Shown: positions 1 through 5,745, counted from the first letter of the stretch. The stretch is DNA of 6,103 nucleotides from Chloroflexota bacterium (GCA_016210425.1 JACQUE010000202.1:1-6103), one strand, 5' to 3'. Numbers and translations: made by a program. The notes: generated by a model not told the origin, from the sequence alone.

Positions 1-62
1 GGCATGGACGATTGCTATGAGAACAGTGTTCGGAGGACACACCCGGGAGAGATGTACCATCC

Positions 63-153
63 TGTCATGCTGAACGAAGTGAAGCATCCGGCGTGTTTGG
101 AGCGCGGCCTTCAGGATATAGCGACTGGACCATTCGCTTCGCTCAGGGTGACA
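63..153. repeat. Palindromic interspersed repeat (imperfect inverted repeat)
   Basis: The 21-base arms 63-83 and 133-153 are inverted complements matching at 17 of 21 positions, around a roughly 50-base centre. Translated, the left arm reads VMLNEVKHP and the right arm FASLRVT. These strings recur in spurious small proteins of many bacterial genomes, where they mark a dispersed palindromic intergenic repeat family (related frames read CH.ERSE.S and FA.LRMT). The copy lies in a gene-free stretch (1-235) upstream of the pentapeptide gene, as expected for such elements. I see no transposase or other gene in bases 1-235. Family recognition is from memory; the inverted repeat itself is read directly. 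Confidence 0.75.
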
Positions 154-223
154 CGTTTTTCATCCTTCGTGGCGTCCCACGGCAAAGGGACATGAACGAT
201 TCCGATGGCGGAAGCAAAAACAC

Positions 224-230
224 AAGGAGG
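224..230 (+). promoter_or_regulatory. Strong Shine-Dalgarno deciding the GTG start at 236
   Basis: AAGGAGG is a full anti-16S match, 5 bases before GTG 236. It fixes this frame as the translated one over the overlapping open frames. Confidence 0.9.
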
Positions 231-235
231 CTTAC

Positions 236-685
236 GTGGAAAAGCAGGAACTGATCTCCCTCTTGAAGACCGATGTCGCCAAATTCAACGACCTACGCGG
301 CGGCAAGGCCGATCCGATGGACCTCTCCGGCGCCGACCTGCGCGGCGCGAACCTCCAGAAGGCCTTCCTCACCCGCGTCGATCTCTCCGGCGCCCAGCTC
401 CAGAACGCGGACCTGCGCGAGGCCAACATCGGCGGCACCAACCTCTCCGGCGCCAATCTGGCCGGTGCCGATCTGACGAGCGCCAACATGCACCGCACCA
501 ACTTCCGCGGCGCCAGCCTGGCGGGCGCCAAGATCGGCGGCTTCGCCGGCGAGGGCCGCATCTGCATCAACGCCTCCCACTTCGACGGCGTGGCCTGGGA
601 CAAGGAGGCCCTCCAGGAGATCCTCGATATCCTCAACATGAACAAGTCCTGGCGCATCAAGTGCGAGTTCGAGAAGAAGTCCTAG
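236..685 (+). CDS. Pentapeptide-repeat protein, 149 aa
   Basis: This is a small soluble protein with no signal peptide or membrane segment. Residues 29-98 are 14 uninterrupted pentapeptides of the A(D/N)LXX type (DLSGA, DLRGA, NLQKA and so on). They should fold into about three and a half turns of a right-handed quadrilateral beta-helix. A short helix-like N-terminal cap (residues 1-26, with LLKTDVAKFNDLR) precedes the repeats; this cap is common in stand-alone family members. The C-terminal part, about 99-149, is non-repetitive and ends in a charged helix-like stretch (WDKEALQEILDIL, then a lysine-rich end). The GTG start is set by a perfect Shine-Dalgarno. The gene converges on the glycosyltransferase gene and shares a terminator hairpin with it. 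Family members range from DNA-mimicking gyrase protectors (Qnr, MfpA) to proteins of unknown role. This one is shorter than Qnr and MfpA, so its function is unknown. Confidence 0.93.
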   Translation: MEKQELISLLKTDVAKFNDLRGGKADPMDLSGADLRGANLQKAFLTRVDLSGAQLQNADLREANIGGTNLSGANLAGADLTSANMHRTNFRGASLAGAKIGGFAGEGRICINASHFDGVAWDKEALQEILDILNMNKSWRIKCEFEKKS

Positions 686-710
686 AAAGCATCTTCTTCA
701 GGAAACCAAA

Positions 711-737
711 GCTCCGGCCCTCATTGAGAGCCGGAGC
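711..737. terminator. Bidirectional terminator hairpin between convergent genes
   Basis: GCTCCGGC (711-718) pairs perfectly with GCCGGAGC (730-737). Inside, CTC (720-722) can pair with GAG (726-728) across one mismatch, leaving a three-base loop. Read on the minus strand, the stem is followed by TTTGGTTTCC, a modest T-rich tail that fits termination of the glycosyltransferase gene, whose stop lies 23 bases before the hairpin. Read on the plus strand the tail is C-rich, so termination of the pentapeptide gene would be weaker. Its position exactly between two convergent stop codons supports the call. Confidence 0.8.
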
Positions 738-760
738 CCCCTTAATCATTCGCGTTAAAG

Positions 761-2494
761 TCACAGGTGGGGCAGCGTGAACAAAATAAGCCGGTTCAGG
801 CTTATGGCCTCCTGGTACACCTTCTGGTAGTTATCTGTAAGGTATCCTTCAACACCTCTATCGATCTCACCATCGGTACTCCCGAAGGTAGGCAACCAAA
901 GTCTCTTATGCCCCTCAATTATGTCGTCTAGCTTGGCCTTACTCGCGGTAGGTAGATACCTATAGTTCCAGATGGCAAGCCCCACCAGATCCCCTTCTAC
1001 AGCGGTGGCCTCAGCCGTTTTACTCCACCAGTCATCCATCGCCTCCTCCCAGCGCGATGGGGCCCAGCCGTTCCAAAGCAAATAGACATCTCTGATATCG
1101 CTGCGCGCCTCCCATATGGCCCTTAACGCCTCCTTGCGTTGAGTAGTCTTATTGGTTACCGGCAATACCTCCAACGTGTAATAGACACTAGACATGAGCT
1201 CTGGGCTGTAGGCCCTGAAATAGCCAACTTGCCACGGAAACTCCAAACCAATGGCATCTTGCGGCTCGAACCGGGAGCGAAGTTCTCTTATCAAAGGGCG
1301 ATAGTCTTGGCCCTGCAAGTCTGTCGTTCGCTGATAGTAGACAAAGAGCTCGTGGGCACCTCCTGCGACGACAAGCAAGAGTGTTGCCCAGAGAAGGCGT
1401 CCGGACATGGGTGAGCCAAGTCCCAGTAGGCCTATGGCGGCCAGTACGTAGAGTGGCGCCAATGTCGGTGACAGAAGGCGAGGGAAGGAGTCAAACGGCC
1501 AGCGGAGGTTCATTAGGAAGCCAAGCAGGACAGGCACGAGAAATAGCACCAGGCACAGGCTCAGCGAGGGGAATACCTGCCTCTCAGGGCGCCGCCGTGT
1601 CCAAACAACGACTCCCACAGCCAGGACTAGAAGAATTAAGAGCATTCCCCAGCCGCTAAACAGGTATCCTTCTCCCATGGCCCCCAAGTATTTCTGCCAG
1701 TACGTTACGAAGCCGTCGCTAGCCGCCTCCTCCACCAAGACCTTCTCATTGACAGAGCGCCAGATGTCCGGCGCCCGATAAATGAACCACGGTGCCAGGA
1801 AGGCCATAACAGCCACCTGTGCAAGAAGCCAGCGCCGGACAAGCCCAACGTCTTGTCTTCTCCAAATGACAACGAAGACCGTTTGGGCAAGGACGAACAG
1901 GGCAGCATAGTAGTGGACAAAGATGGTGCATGTAGCTACGAGCACATAGCCGATCCAGAGAGAGCGTCGCTTGGTTGCCCGGGCCGGCAGCATAAGCCTG
2001 AGCATCAAATAAAGCGATAAGAGGCTCAGAAACACGACCAGTGGATACATGCGCGCTTCCTGCGACCGTCCGATGTGGAAAGGCGAGAGGGCCAGGAGCA
2101 GCGCCGCCAGCAGCCCAGCCCGATGGCCGAACAGAAGGCGCGCCACCTGATAGATCAGCGGGACGGTCGCAATACCAACCAGCACCGACGGCATTCGCAC
2201 TGAAAAGGCGGACAAGCCGGCAGCCGAGGTGAAGAAGTGGAGGAGGAGGAAGTAGCCAGGGGGATGAACCCCAACGCTGTTGAGAATAATGTAGTCGGCC
2301 GGGCGCGCCACCGTGAATATGCTGTTCCCTTCGTCCCACCAAAGAGCTTGGCGAGTCAATGGGACGATACGCAGCAGGAAGGCTACTAGGGTGATAGAAA
2401 GAACATACCAAGACAGACTAAGCTGGCTGAGCCTGTATACGATTGGCTTCTCTGAAACTTTTGGCACACCCTCAACGCTAAGCTGTGATCGCAA
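761..2494 (-). CDS. GT-C fold membrane glycosyltransferase, family 39-like
   Basis: A 577-aa polytopic membrane protein, predicted to move a sugar from a lipid-phosphate donor to an acceptor on the outer face of the membrane. Residues 52-56 (WWDEG) give the acidic motif of the first extracytoplasmic loop, where the catalytic Asp/Glu of PMT/ArnT-type enzymes sits. HPPGYF (77-82) and SPFHIGRSQEARMY (137-150) are further hallmarks of the PMT_2/GT39-like group. About ten or more hydrophobic segments run from residue 27 to about 382. A soluble C-terminal region of about 190 aa follows, probably extracytoplasmic. Donor and acceptor cannot be read from sequence. The start is uncertain: TTG 2494 is the first start codon after an in-frame stop and has only a weak GTGAG upstream; GTG 2467 is the alternative. 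Codon and base use are visibly less GC-biased than in the flanking genes, suggesting accessory or transferred origin. Confidence 0.9.
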   Translation of the reverse strand: MRSQLSVEGVPKVSEKPIVYRLSQLSLSWYVLSITLVAFLLRIVPLTRQALWWDEGNSIFTVARPADYIILNSVGVHPPGYFLLLHFFTSAAGLSAFSVRMPSVLVGIATVPLIYQVARLLFGHRAGLLAALLLALSPFHIGRSQEARMYPLVVFLSLLSLYLMLRLMLPARATKRRSLWIGYVLVATCTIFVHYYAALFVLAQTVFVVIWRRQDVGLVRRWLLAQVAVMAFLAPWFIYRAPDIWRSVNEKVLVEEAASDGFVTYWQKYLGAMGEGYLFSGWGMLLILLVLAVGVVVWTRRRPERQVFPSLSLCLVLFLVPVLLGFLMNLRWPFDSFPRLLSPTLAPLYVLAAIGLLGLGSPMSGRLLWATLLLVVAGGAHELFVYYQRTTDLQGQDYRPLIRELRSRFEPQDAIGLEFPWQVGYFRAYSPELMSSVYYTLEVLPVTNKTTQRKEALRAIWEARSDIRDVYLLWNGWAPSRWEEAMDDWWSKTAEATAVEGDLVGLAIWNYRYLPTASKAKLDDIIEGHKRLWLPTFGSTDGEIDRGVEGYLTDNYQKVYQEAISLNRLILFTLPHL

Positions 2495-2504
2495 CGCTTG
2501 ATCT
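2490..2504. repeat. 15-bp direct repeat, left copy
   Basis: CGCAACGCTTGATCT here is identical to 4062-4076. The match stops at both ends. This copy spans the proposed TTG start of the glycosyltransferase; the other spans the stop codon of the MFS gene. Together they bracket the MFS gene and the whole divergent control region. Confidence 0.7.
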
Positions 2505-2632
2505 CACAGCCACGGAGCTTGAAGCAGCAGACGGTGGCTGCCTGTGATGTCGTTCATATCCCTTATCTTACTCAAGTCCTTCTGATCTGCCCCTGATTAT
2601 TGTACTACCTGTTAAATTGGCCGTCACCTTTT

Positions 2633-2663
2633 ATCTTATTTGAGTATCTTAGTAACTTGTCAA
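2633..2663 (-). promoter_or_regulatory. Possible promoter for the glycosyltransferase gene
   Basis: On the minus strand a consensus -35 TTGACA (2663 to 2658) lies at the centre of the 29-bp palindrome. Candidate -10 boxes are AATAAG (2640 to 2635, 17-base spacer) or TAAGAT (2638 to 2633, 19-base spacer). Each matches four of six consensus bases. Transcription would begin near 2625, giving a leader of about 130 bases. The -35 is strong but the -10 is mediocre. Confidence 0.4.
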
Positions 2664-2674
2664 GTAACTAAGAT
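2646..2674. promoter_or_regulatory. 29-bp near-perfect palindrome, probable operator
   Basis: The arms ATCTTAGTAACTTG (2646-2659) and CAAGTAACTAAGAT (2661-2674) are inverted complements at 13 of 14 positions around a single central base (2660). There is no T-tract, and no gene ends here, so this is not a terminator. It lies between two divergent genes and covers a consensus TTGACA on the minus strand, the geometry of a repressor site for a dimeric winged-helix or TetR-type regulator. No such regulator gene is in the window, so the binding protein is unknown. Confidence 0.65.
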
Positions 2675-2711
2675 GAAACTCCGGCCCGACCAGTTCCCTG
2701 GATACGTCACA

Positions 2712-2741
2712 TTGACGTGAGCGTTAAGGACAACGTATACT
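2712..2741 (+). promoter_or_regulatory. Sigma-70-type promoter for the MFS gene
   Basis: TTGACG (2712-2717) and TATACT (2736-2741) each match the housekeeping consensus at five of six bases, with an 18-base spacer. The start point should be near 2748, giving a leader of about 20 bases that contains the GAGG ribosome binding site at 2759-2762. Two overlapping small dyads cover the -35: ACGTCA/TGACGT (2704-2709 and 2713-2718) and TCAC/GTGA (2707-2710 and 2717-2720). Either could be a regulator site. Confidence 0.75.
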
Positions 2742-2768
2742 GCCGCGTAGCCTCAAAAGAGGGAGCAT

Positions 2769-4073
2769 ATGCAGGAAGGGGAGCGGCGTCCCCCAACTAT
2801 GCCCGGGCCAATGGGGGCCATGGGCGGAATGGGAGCCATGGCTGGCGACGGACCGCCCGTGCCGACCCTTGTGGGCTGGCGGCGAGGCATCGGCTCGCTG
2901 CGCAGCCGCGACTTCCGCTGGTACTTCGCCGGCACCTTCCTCTCCTTTATCAGCATGCAGATGGCCCAGCTCGTGCAGAGCTTCCTCGCCTTCGATCTCA
3001 CCGGCTCCGAACTCGCCCTGGGCGCCATCTGGTCATCCTCAGCCATCCCCATGCTGATCTTCTCGCCCTTCGGCGGCGTCATCGCCGACCGCGTGGACAA
3101 GCGCAAGCTCCTGATCATCACCCAGTCCATCAGCCTCCTCCTCACGGCGGTGATCGGCCTGCTCATCTTCCTGGATGCCCTGCGTTACTGGCACCTGATG
3201 GCCGTTGCCATTCTCGGCGGCATGGTCTTTCCTTTTAATATGCCGGCGCGGCAGGCCTACCTGGTCGAGATCGTGGGCCAGAAGAACCTGATGAACGCGA
3301 TAGCCCTCAGCTCGGGGAGTATGAACATCACACGCATCGCCGGGCCTTCCATTGCCGGTCTGCTGGCGGCGGTCATCGGCAACGAAGGCGTCTATGCCAT
3401 CATCGTCGCCATAAACGCCATGGTCATTCTCACCCTCTTCAAGCTCCCCTCCATTGGGCTGATGGAGCTGCGGCTGCCGAAGCGCTTCGACCGGGCGTTT
3501 TGGGAAGGTGTCATGTACATCTGGCAGCGGCCCCTGGTCCTGTCGCTGATGATAGTCGCCCTCGTGCCCATGCTCTTCGCCATGCCCAGCATGGCCCTCA
3601 TGCCTGTCTTCGCCCATAATTGGGGCATCGGCGAAGGAGGGCTTGGTATCCTCTTCGCCGTGCCCGGCATCGGCGGTATGATAGGGGCCATCTTCATCGC
3701 CTATCTGGCGGAGATGAGGCGAAAGGGGATGCTTATTGTCTGCTCCGGCATCGCCTACGGGCTCTGCATCCTGTTTTTCGCCCTTTCCCCCACCTTCGCG
3801 CTGGCCCTCATCCCGCTGGCCATAATGGGCATGGCGCAAATAGGCAGCCAGGCGGTGAACATGAGCCTCATCCACCACCACATCGGCGATGAAGTACGGG
3901 GCCGGGTCATGAGCGTGTGGATGATGTCCTTCGGGCTTATGCCGCTGGGCGTCCTGCCGGCGACTGCCCTGGCCAAGTCCATCGGCGCCGAGTGGGCTGT
4001 CGGCATAGGCGGAGTCGGCATTGTCCTGGTCATGGTTGGCGCCCTCTTCGTTCCACGCGTCCGCAACGCTTGA
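2769..4073 (+). CDS. Major facilitator superfamily transporter, EntS/MFS_3-like
   Basis: A 434-aa inner-membrane secondary transporter, most likely a proton-coupled exporter of a small molecule; the substrate cannot be read. The conserved cytoplasmic loop motif A is present at residues 102-113 (GGVIADRVDKRK). PARQAY (159-164) and the later EVRGRVMSVW signature are typical of the MFS_3/enterobactin-exporter-like group. Hydrophobic segments fill residues about 51-430, consistent with the usual twelve helices, and the length is normal for the family. ATG 2769 is chosen because GAGGGAG lies just upstream and a good promoter precedes it. Oddity: residues 11-24 form a Met/Gly-rich tail with methionines at 11, 15, 18, 21 and 24, unusual in MFS proteins. 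Later ATGs could be starts, but none has a well-placed ribosome site. The gene diverges from the glycosyltransferase and has no clear terminator. Confidence 0.93.
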   Translation: MQEGERRPPTMPGPMGAMGGMGAMAGDGPPVPTLVGWRRGIGSLRSRDFRWYFAGTFLSFISMQMAQLVQSFLAFDLTGSELALGAIWSSSAIPMLIFSPFGGVIADRVDKRKLLIITQSISLLLTAVIGLLIFLDALRYWHLMAVAILGGMVFPFNMPARQAYLVEIVGQKNLMNAIALSSGSMNITRIAGPSIAGLLAAVIGNEGVYAIIVAINAMVILTLFKLPSIGLMELRLPKRFDRAFWEGVMYIWQRPLVLSLMIVALVPMLFAMPSMALMPVFAHNWGIGEGGLGILFAVPGIGGMIGAIFIAYLAEMRRKGMLIVCSGIAYGLCILFFALSPTFALALIPLAIMGMAQIGSQAVNMSLIHHHIGDEVRGRVMSVWMMSFGLMPLGVLPATALAKSIGAEWAVGIGGVGIVLVMVGALFVPRVRNA

Positions 4074-4076
4074 TCT
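4062..4076. repeat. 15-bp direct repeat, right copy
   Basis: Identical to 2490-2504. It includes the last codons (Arg-Asn-Ala) and the TGA stop of the MFS gene. Confidence 0.7.
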
Positions 4077-4081
4077 TCCCC

Positions 4082-4114
4082 TTGCCATTGTTAGCGTTGC
4101 CATTGTTAGCGTTG
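4082..4114. repeat. 15-bp tandem duplication
   Basis: TTGCCATTGTTAGCG occurs at 4082-4096 and again at 4097-4111, followed by a partial third copy (TTG). That partial copy forms the start of the TTGACG -35 box of the promoter for the next gene. Only two full units are present, so it is a local slippage duplication rather than an array. Confidence 0.9.
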
Positions 4115-4140
4115 ACGCACGCTCCGCCGTGTGCTACCTT
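4112..4140 (+). promoter_or_regulatory. Probable promoter for the surface-protein gene
   Basis: TTGACG (4112-4117) is followed after 17 bases by TACCTT (4135-4140), preceded by a TG one base upstream (4132-4133), an extended -10 feature. The -35 matches consensus at five of six bases; the -10 is weak by the E. coli consensus. Predicted start is near 4147. Confidence 0.5.
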
Positions 4141-4152
4141 GTCGAAAAGCGT

Positions 4153-4215
4153 ATGAAGGTCGATCTGCCCCCCAAGGTCGATAAGCTCCACAGGCTTTGT
4201 GGGGAGAACAGGTGA
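4153..4215 (+). CDS. Possible 20-codon leader ORF overlapping the next start
   Basis: ATG 4153 opens a 20-codon frame beginning MKVDLPPKVDK and ending at TGA 4213-4215. The stop overlaps the GTG start of the surface protein (4212-4214) in a GTGA arrangement typical of translational coupling. A 9-base direct repeat, AAGGTCGAT, at 4156-4164 and 4174-4182 encodes the repeated Lys-Val-Asp. The start lies only a few bases after the predicted transcription start and has no good Shine-Dalgarno, so translation is doubtful. It is listed because its layout with the hairpin at 4186-4204 would make sense as a leader peptide; it may equally be chance. Confidence 0.3.
   Translation: MKVDLPPKVDKLHRLCGENR
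4186..4206 (+). promoter_or_regulatory. Shine-Dalgarno inside a hairpin before GTG 4212
   Basis: GGGGAG (4201-4206) is the ribosome binding site, 5 bases before GTG 4212. The stem CTCCACA (4186-4192) with TGTGGGG (4198-4204) has seven pairs, one of them G-U, and buries the first four G residues. This site favours GTG 4212 over the upstream in-frame TTG at 4197, which falls at the hairpin loop and stem junction. Confidence 0.55.
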
Positions 4216-5729
4216 AATCGTATCTACGGTTATCCCTGGCGGCCCTGGCCATCGTTATCATCGCCGTCGTCGCCCTGCGCTGGGTAAGGTACAGCAGCCC
4301 CACGGTCGTTCAGCCGACGCCTGTCCCAACCACCGGCTCCGAAGCTCCCGTCGCCGCCACTCCCAAGCCTCAAGCCACCCCGCTCCCTAAGCTTTCCGGC
4401 TTGCCCGTGGATGCTGCGGCTTCCGGCGGTGCACGCTGGGTCTCCGAGGTGCATGTCCAGAACGTCGGCAACGAGCCGACGCAGATATCCTTGACGCTGT
4501 ACCCGGCCAACGGGGGGCCGGAACAGCAGACCAAGGCCAAGACCGCAGCGGCAGGAGCGGCCGTTATCTTCCGCGCTGGCCAGGACCTGCCTTCTGGATT
4601 CTCCGGCTCGGCTGTCGTCAACTCCACCTCCCAGGCCGTGCGCGCGGTCGTCCTATGGCAGGACGCCAATGGCCGCGCCCGCTCCACCTACGCCGCATCT
4701 CCACCCTCTCAGGGCCGCATCGACCTGCCGCTCGTGAAGCGCGCCTGGCAGGACAGCGATACCACGCTCTTCGTCCAGAACGCCGGCAGCGAGCCGACCA
4801 AAGTGAGGATCCAGTTCGTTCCGGCAGGAGACGGCCAGCCACAGACATTCGAGGACGACACGCCTCTGGCCCCCGGCCGCTCTCGCGCCTACACTGCGCC
4901 GGAATCCCTGGGAAGTTTCCTTGGCTCCGCCATCATTTCGGCTAACCCGCCGGCGCCCCTGGCAGTCAGCTACCGGGAGCTGGCCAAGAACGGGCGGATG
5001 TACTCGGGGGCTGGCCTTGACCCCGGCTGGCAGGGGACAGAGCTTTCGGCGCCGGTGGTTCGCAAGCAGTGGCTAGGCTCATCCAGCACCATCTACGTCC
5101 AGAACGCCGGCGAGAAGCCCGCCAAGGTGAGCGTCACCTACAAGTCGTACGACACCGGCAAAGAGTACACCAGCTCCATCGGCTCAGGCAAGACTATTGC
5201 GCCCGGCGCCGCGCGCGCCTACGCCGCCGACCCGGTCCTGCCCGGCGACCCCAAGGGCAGGGCCGGCTTCCGGGGCTCCGCCGTCATCACCTCCGACCAG
5301 CCCGTCGCTGTCCTCATACTGGAGGAGACGACCGGCGGCAGCAACGGCCTGGCCTACGCCGGGGTGCCCAAGGAAGCCGCCAGCAACCAGGCGGTAGTCC
5401 CGCTCGTAAGAGCCTACTGGATGGGCTCCGAAACGGGGATCGCAGTGACGAACGTGGGGACGGCGCCGACGAAGGTGGGCATCCGCTATAAGTCGAGCAT
5501 CACCGGCAAGGAGTACCCAGGGCCATGGGGGACGGGAGAACTGCTGGCAGCCGGGGCCTCGCGCTCTTACTACCTGGAACCGCCCATGCCTGACAGTATC
5601 GATGGTTCAGGCTTCATCGGGGCGGCGACCATCACAGCCGACCAGCCCATCGTGGTCACCTACGACGAGATGTTCGCGGAGGAGGACCGCGACACCATAG
5701 GCGGCAACGGACAAAACATCTACCCGTAG
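4212..5729 (+). CDS. Membrane-anchored surface protein with four beta-sandwich repeats
   Basis: A 505-aa protein probably displayed outside the cell. Residues 7-22 form one hydrophobic helix with Lys2 and Arg6 before and Arg23 and Arg26 after it, fitting an uncleaved signal anchor. A Pro/Thr/Ala-rich linker covers about 28-65. Four related modules of 106-116 residues follow. Their first motif (VQN.G..PTKV) starts at 82, 188, 296 and 412. Their closing motif (GSAVI.SDQP.AV type) starts at 132, 238, 355 and 470. A bridge such as LPLVKRAW or VPLVRAYW precedes modules 2 to 4. The alternating hydrophobic pattern suggests Ig-like beta-sandwiches; no enzyme motif is visible. Such repeats are common in Chloroflexota and actinobacterial surface proteins of unknown role; adhesion or envelope structure is an inference. 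GTG 4212 is chosen for its ribosome site. Confidence 0.88.
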   Translation: MKSYLRLSLAALAIVIIAVVALRWVRYSSPTVVQPTPVPTTGSEAPVAATPKPQATPLPKLSGLPVDAAASGGARWVSEVHVQNVGNEPTQISLTLYPANGGPEQQTKAKTAAAGAAVIFRAGQDLPSGFSGSAVVNSTSQAVRAVVLWQDANGRARSTYAASPPSQGRIDLPLVKRAWQDSDTTLFVQNAGSEPTKVRIQFVPAGDGQPQTFEDDTPLAPGRSRAYTAPESLGSFLGSAIISANPPAPLAVSYRELAKNGRMYSGAGLDPGWQGTELSAPVVRKQWLGSSSTIYVQNAGEKPAKVSVTYKSYDTGKEYTSSIGSGKTIAPGAARAYAADPVLPGDPKGRAGFRGSAVITSDQPVAVLILEETTGGSNGLAYAGVPKEAASNQAVVPLVRAYWMGSETGIAVTNVGTAPTKVGIRYKSSITGKEYPGPWGTGELLAAGASRSYYLEPPMPDSIDGSGFIGAATITADQPIVVTYDEMFAEEDRDTIGGNGQNIYP

Positions 5730-5745
5730 CTAAGATCTGGGGACG

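Noticed and set aside
4..195. 63-aa open frame containing HPVMLNEVKHP
   Set aside because: It is the translation of the palindromic interspersed repeat; the same string occurs in spurious proteins elsewhere, and there is no ribosome site.
232..660. Antisense frames over the pentapeptide gene (142 aa, and 95 aa at 293-580), which look repetitive
   Set aside because: The repeats are the mirror of the pentapeptide codons; the sense frame has a perfect ribosome site and a family match.
236..685. Calling the pentapeptide protein a Qnr/MfpA quinolone-resistance protein
   Set aside because: It has only 14 repeats without the Qnr loops or Qnr length; nothing points to gyrase.
205..780. 191-aa Arg/Pro-rich plus-strand frame
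   Set aside because: Frame-shifted reading of the GC-rich pentapeptide gene; it runs on through the terminator and into the antisense end of the glycosyltransferase gene.
1746..2411. 221-aa minus-strand frame inside the glycosyltransferase
   Set aside because: Alternative frame, low-complexity Pro/Ser/Arg-rich, without domain motifs, fully inside a well-supported gene.
2717..3238. 173-aa plus-strand frame starting at the MFS promoter
   Set aside because: It starts within the promoter itself and reads the MFS gene out of frame as Arg/Pro/His-rich sequence.
3039..4103. 354-aa antisense frame across the MFS gene
   Set aside because: Antisense of hydrophobic GC-rich codons gives an Asp/His/Gly-rich product without recognisable domains; a classic shadow.
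4197..4211. TTG 4197 as the start of the surface protein
   Set aside because: It would place the GGGGAG ribosome site inside the coding sequence; GTG 4212 is spaced correctly from that site.
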